Assembly: GCA_030038035.1 (NCBI GenBank)
Contig: JASHPP010000627.1
Span: forward strand, 1-16,918
From: Trebonia sp.
GTDB lineage: Bacteria; Actinomycetota; Actinomycetes; Streptosporangiales; Streptosporangiaceae
DNA: 16,918 bases
Direction of reading: 5' to 3'
Numbering within the stretch: the stretch's first letter is position 1; the number at the start of each line of letters is the position of its first letter. The position numbers and the translations under genes were made by a program. The notes beneath the pieces were generated by a model. It saw only the letters and a list, made by a program, of their open reading frames with translations. It was not told the origin of the DNA and searched no databases. Positions 15,176-16,918 of this stretch are shown in pieces.

Positions 15176-16399
15176 GTGGCCCGCACTCCTCTGCGCCAGC
15201 TGCGTCTCGTAAAGGCTGCGGACGTCTACAAGGCAGGGGTGCTGGCTGGTGTTCTGCACCGGCTCCCCGATCGCACAGAGTTCCTCTATCTGACGGAGTA
15301 CCTCGACTCCAGGAAGCCGCCAGTGGCATGGAGCCTGCCGATGAGAGCAGAAGCCTTTGTCGCACCTGCAGCGGCGGTGCCCGCATTCTTCGCCGGACTG
15401 CTGCCAGAAGGCAGACGACTAACCGCGCTGCGCCGCACTGTGGGTACCTCAGCGGACGACGAATTCTCGATGCTGCTCGCGGTCGGCAGCGATACTATCG
15501 GCGATGTCCAGGTCCTCCCAGCTGGCGATACAGCCGCCGAAACTAGGCCAGTCGTTGTTGATGACTTCAGTGAGGTCGTCTTCGCCGACCTGTTCGCCCA
15601 GGCAATCGGACAGCAACCGGATCGTGTCGCGCTGCCAGGCGTGCAGGACAAGATCTCCGGACAGATGCTGAACATCCCAGTTCAGGGCCGATCACACGCC
15701 TACATCCTTAAGCTCAACCCGCCGGAATTGCCGTACCTGGTGGAAAACGAGGCATTCTTCTTCCGCGCTGCCGCACACACCCGGCTAAGACTTGCGGATG
15801 TGGAACTGGTGTATGACAAGCGAGGAGCGCCGGGCCTGCTTGTGAACAGATTCGACCGGATCCCCGAAGAAGATTCCGTCCGGCCACTTGCCGTGGAGGA
15901 CGCCTGCCAGGTTCTCGGCCGGTGGCCAGGCGACAAATACGTCATCTCTACCGAGGACGCCATCGCGGGACTGGCGCGACACTGCCGCGCACCGGGCGTG
16001 GCTGCCCTCGAGCTCTACCGCCTGCTTGTATTCGCATACCTCTCCGGCAACGGAGATCTCCATGCTAAGAATCTCGCGATACTCAGGGACCAACGGGGCG
16101 AGTGGAGAGTCACCCCGGCATACGACCTGCCATCTTCCGCTGTCTACGGTGACCGCACCATGGCATTGCCCGTCGGCGGCAGAATCCGCCAGCAACTCTC
16201 CTGGCCGATGCTACGAAGCCTTGGCCAAGCCATCGGTATTCCTGGACGGCTCGCTGCCGACGTCGTCCGCGAGCAAGTCGCAGCTGCCGAGGCATGGGGC
16301 GAGGATCTCAACCAACTCCCCTACGACGCCAATACAATCCGCAGCCTGCGCCGACTCGTCAACGCCCGCATGCGTCACATTCAGCCCGAGGCACAGTAA
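15176..16399 (+). CDS. hipA: HipA-family serine/threonine kinase toxin
   Basis: The protein has 407 residues. The N-terminal subdomain (1-115, with WSLPMRAEAF and PAFFAGLLPEGRRL) matches the HipA N1 region. The kinase core follows: Gly-rich loop GVQDK (155-159), ATP-binding Lys179 in YILKLN, NRFDR (224-228), EDACQVLG (241-248), catalytic GNGDLHAKN (291-299, Asp294) and metal-binding Asp317 in AYDLPSS. All align by hand with E. coli HipA, a kinase that inactivates glutamyl-tRNA synthetase and induces dormancy. At the place of the E. coli autophosphorylation Ser150 this protein has Ala152 (VALPGVQDK). The start is a GTG at 15176 with AAAGG upstream in hipB. GC and third-position bias are lower than in the left half, consistent with transfer. 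The target is not known and could differ. Confidence 0.93.
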   Translation: MARTPLRQLRLVKAADVYKAGVLAGVLHRLPDRTEFLYLTEYLDSRKPPVAWSLPMRAEAFVAPAAAVPAFFAGLLPEGRRLTALRRTVGTSADDEFSMLLAVGSDTIGDVQVLPAGDTAAETRPVVVDDFSEVVFADLFAQAIGQQPDRVALPGVQDKISGQMLNIPVQGRSHAYILKLNPPELPYLVENEAFFFRAAAHTRLRLADVELVYDKRGAPGLLVNRFDRIPEEDSVRPLAVEDACQVLGRWPGDKYVISTEDAIAGLARHCRAPGVAALELYRLLVFAYLSGNGDLHAKNLAILRDQRGEWRVTPAYDLPSSAVYGDRTMALPVGGRIRQQLSWPMLRSLGQAIGIPGRLAADVVREQVAAAEAWGEDLNQLPYDANTIRSLRRLVNARMRHIQPEAQ

Positions 16400-16542
16400 G
16401 CACCCCCGAGCCGACAAAATCGGAGCTGAGCGATAGGGCCTCTGGAAACCCAATCCATCTCAGACCATCATCACTGACGATCTCCCAGAGCTGCGTAGCG
16501 CACGAACAACGGCCTCGTGCAGATGATCATCGGCTGCCGCGG

Positions 16543-16779
16543 AACTATAAGGCGCCACCTCCCCCGCCGCCGCAGCCGGTCGCAGTGCTCGCCCCGGGCG
16601 TGCCCATCGAAGACGCCATCGCTCAGCTCACCGCCATCCAGGCCGGCCATCCCGGCGCCCAGATCCGCCCGGGCACAGGCAACCGCTCGGAAATCTGGCC
16701 AGCACCCGCAGAGCCGGAACCACCAGGCCCCGCATGCCCGCCGTATGACAGCCCGGATGTGGACTACTCCCCGAGCTGA
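16543..16779 (+). pseudogene. Coding-like fragment with Pro-rich ends, no clear start
   Basis: This frame shows strong G/C third-position bias through PIEDAIAQLTAIQAGHPGAQ and RPGTGNRSEIWPAP, flanked by KAPPPPPPQPV and PEPPGPACPPYDSPD, and stops at 16777-16779. Between the hipA stop and this segment there is no in-frame ATG, GTG or TTG. The first possible start is a GTG at 16585 (64 residues), which has no ribosome site. It is probably a 5'-truncated gene. Family not recognised. Confidence 0.4.
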
Positions 16780-16893
16780 AAAGCGGTAGGTCCTGACAAC
16801 TCATCGTCCAGACCGGAGATTGTCTCGATTCATGTCCCCGGAGATCCCCGATCCCCGCCAGCAGGACGGTTACCGAACGTTAGAAAGGGAGCC

Positions 16894-16918
16894 GTGGCCG
16901 GTACGTGCGTAACGCCGA
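16894..16918 (+). CDS. Start of a gene running off the right edge
   Basis: A GTG at 16894 follows GAAAGGGAG with good spacing and opens MAGTCVTP before the sequence ends. Only eight codons are visible, so the product cannot be named. The ribosome site is the only support. Confidence 0.4.

Overview
The window is very GC-rich DNA with strong G/C bias at third codon positions, frequent GTG starts, an ECF sigma factor with a membrane-anchored partner, and a PadR-controlled FtsX-type exporter. Together these point to an actinobacterium, perhaps of the Streptosporangiales/Trebonia kind. The lineage is inferred from style only.

Bases 1-4800 hold a leftward operon: a PadR-family repressor, an ABC ATPase, and two tandem paralogous FtsX-like permeases, the second cut by the left edge. 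The genes are tightly packed (GTGA overlap, 2-bp gap, 109-bp overlap). A compact AT-rich promoter with two inverted repeats precedes padR. Next come a leftward lipoprotein-like gene (4871-5860) and a divergent FUSC-family membrane protein (5984-8092). A convergent junction with a hairpin follows. Then comes a leftward two-gene unit of an ECF sigma factor (9717-10289) and a membrane protein with an extracytoplasmic Asp-box/CX5C propeller (8183-9724), overlapping by 8 bp.

From about 10.4 kb the character changes to short genes, fragments, frameshifted genes and longer spacers, with visibly lower GC in places. Features here are: a coding fragment; a 41-residue protein with a strong ribosome site; a methyltransferase broken at both ends; a His-rich two-helix membrane protein; a coupled pair made of a 64-residue protein and a membrane-anchored protein; a conserved hypothetical gene disrupted by two single-base deletions; and a hipB-hipA module. 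The HipBA promoter region carries three near-identical 16-bp palindromic sites about 60 bp apart, one of them on the hipB start codon. The window ends with a coding remnant and the start of another gene.

Most of the left half is ordinary chromosomal transport and regulation. The right half looks like a remodelled accessory segment. The points most worth a second look are the three-site hipBA control region, the replaced autophosphorylation serine in HipA, the sigma-propeller pair, and the coupled 12.4-13.7 kb operon. No rRNA, tRNA, CRISPR array, transposase or integrase was seen.
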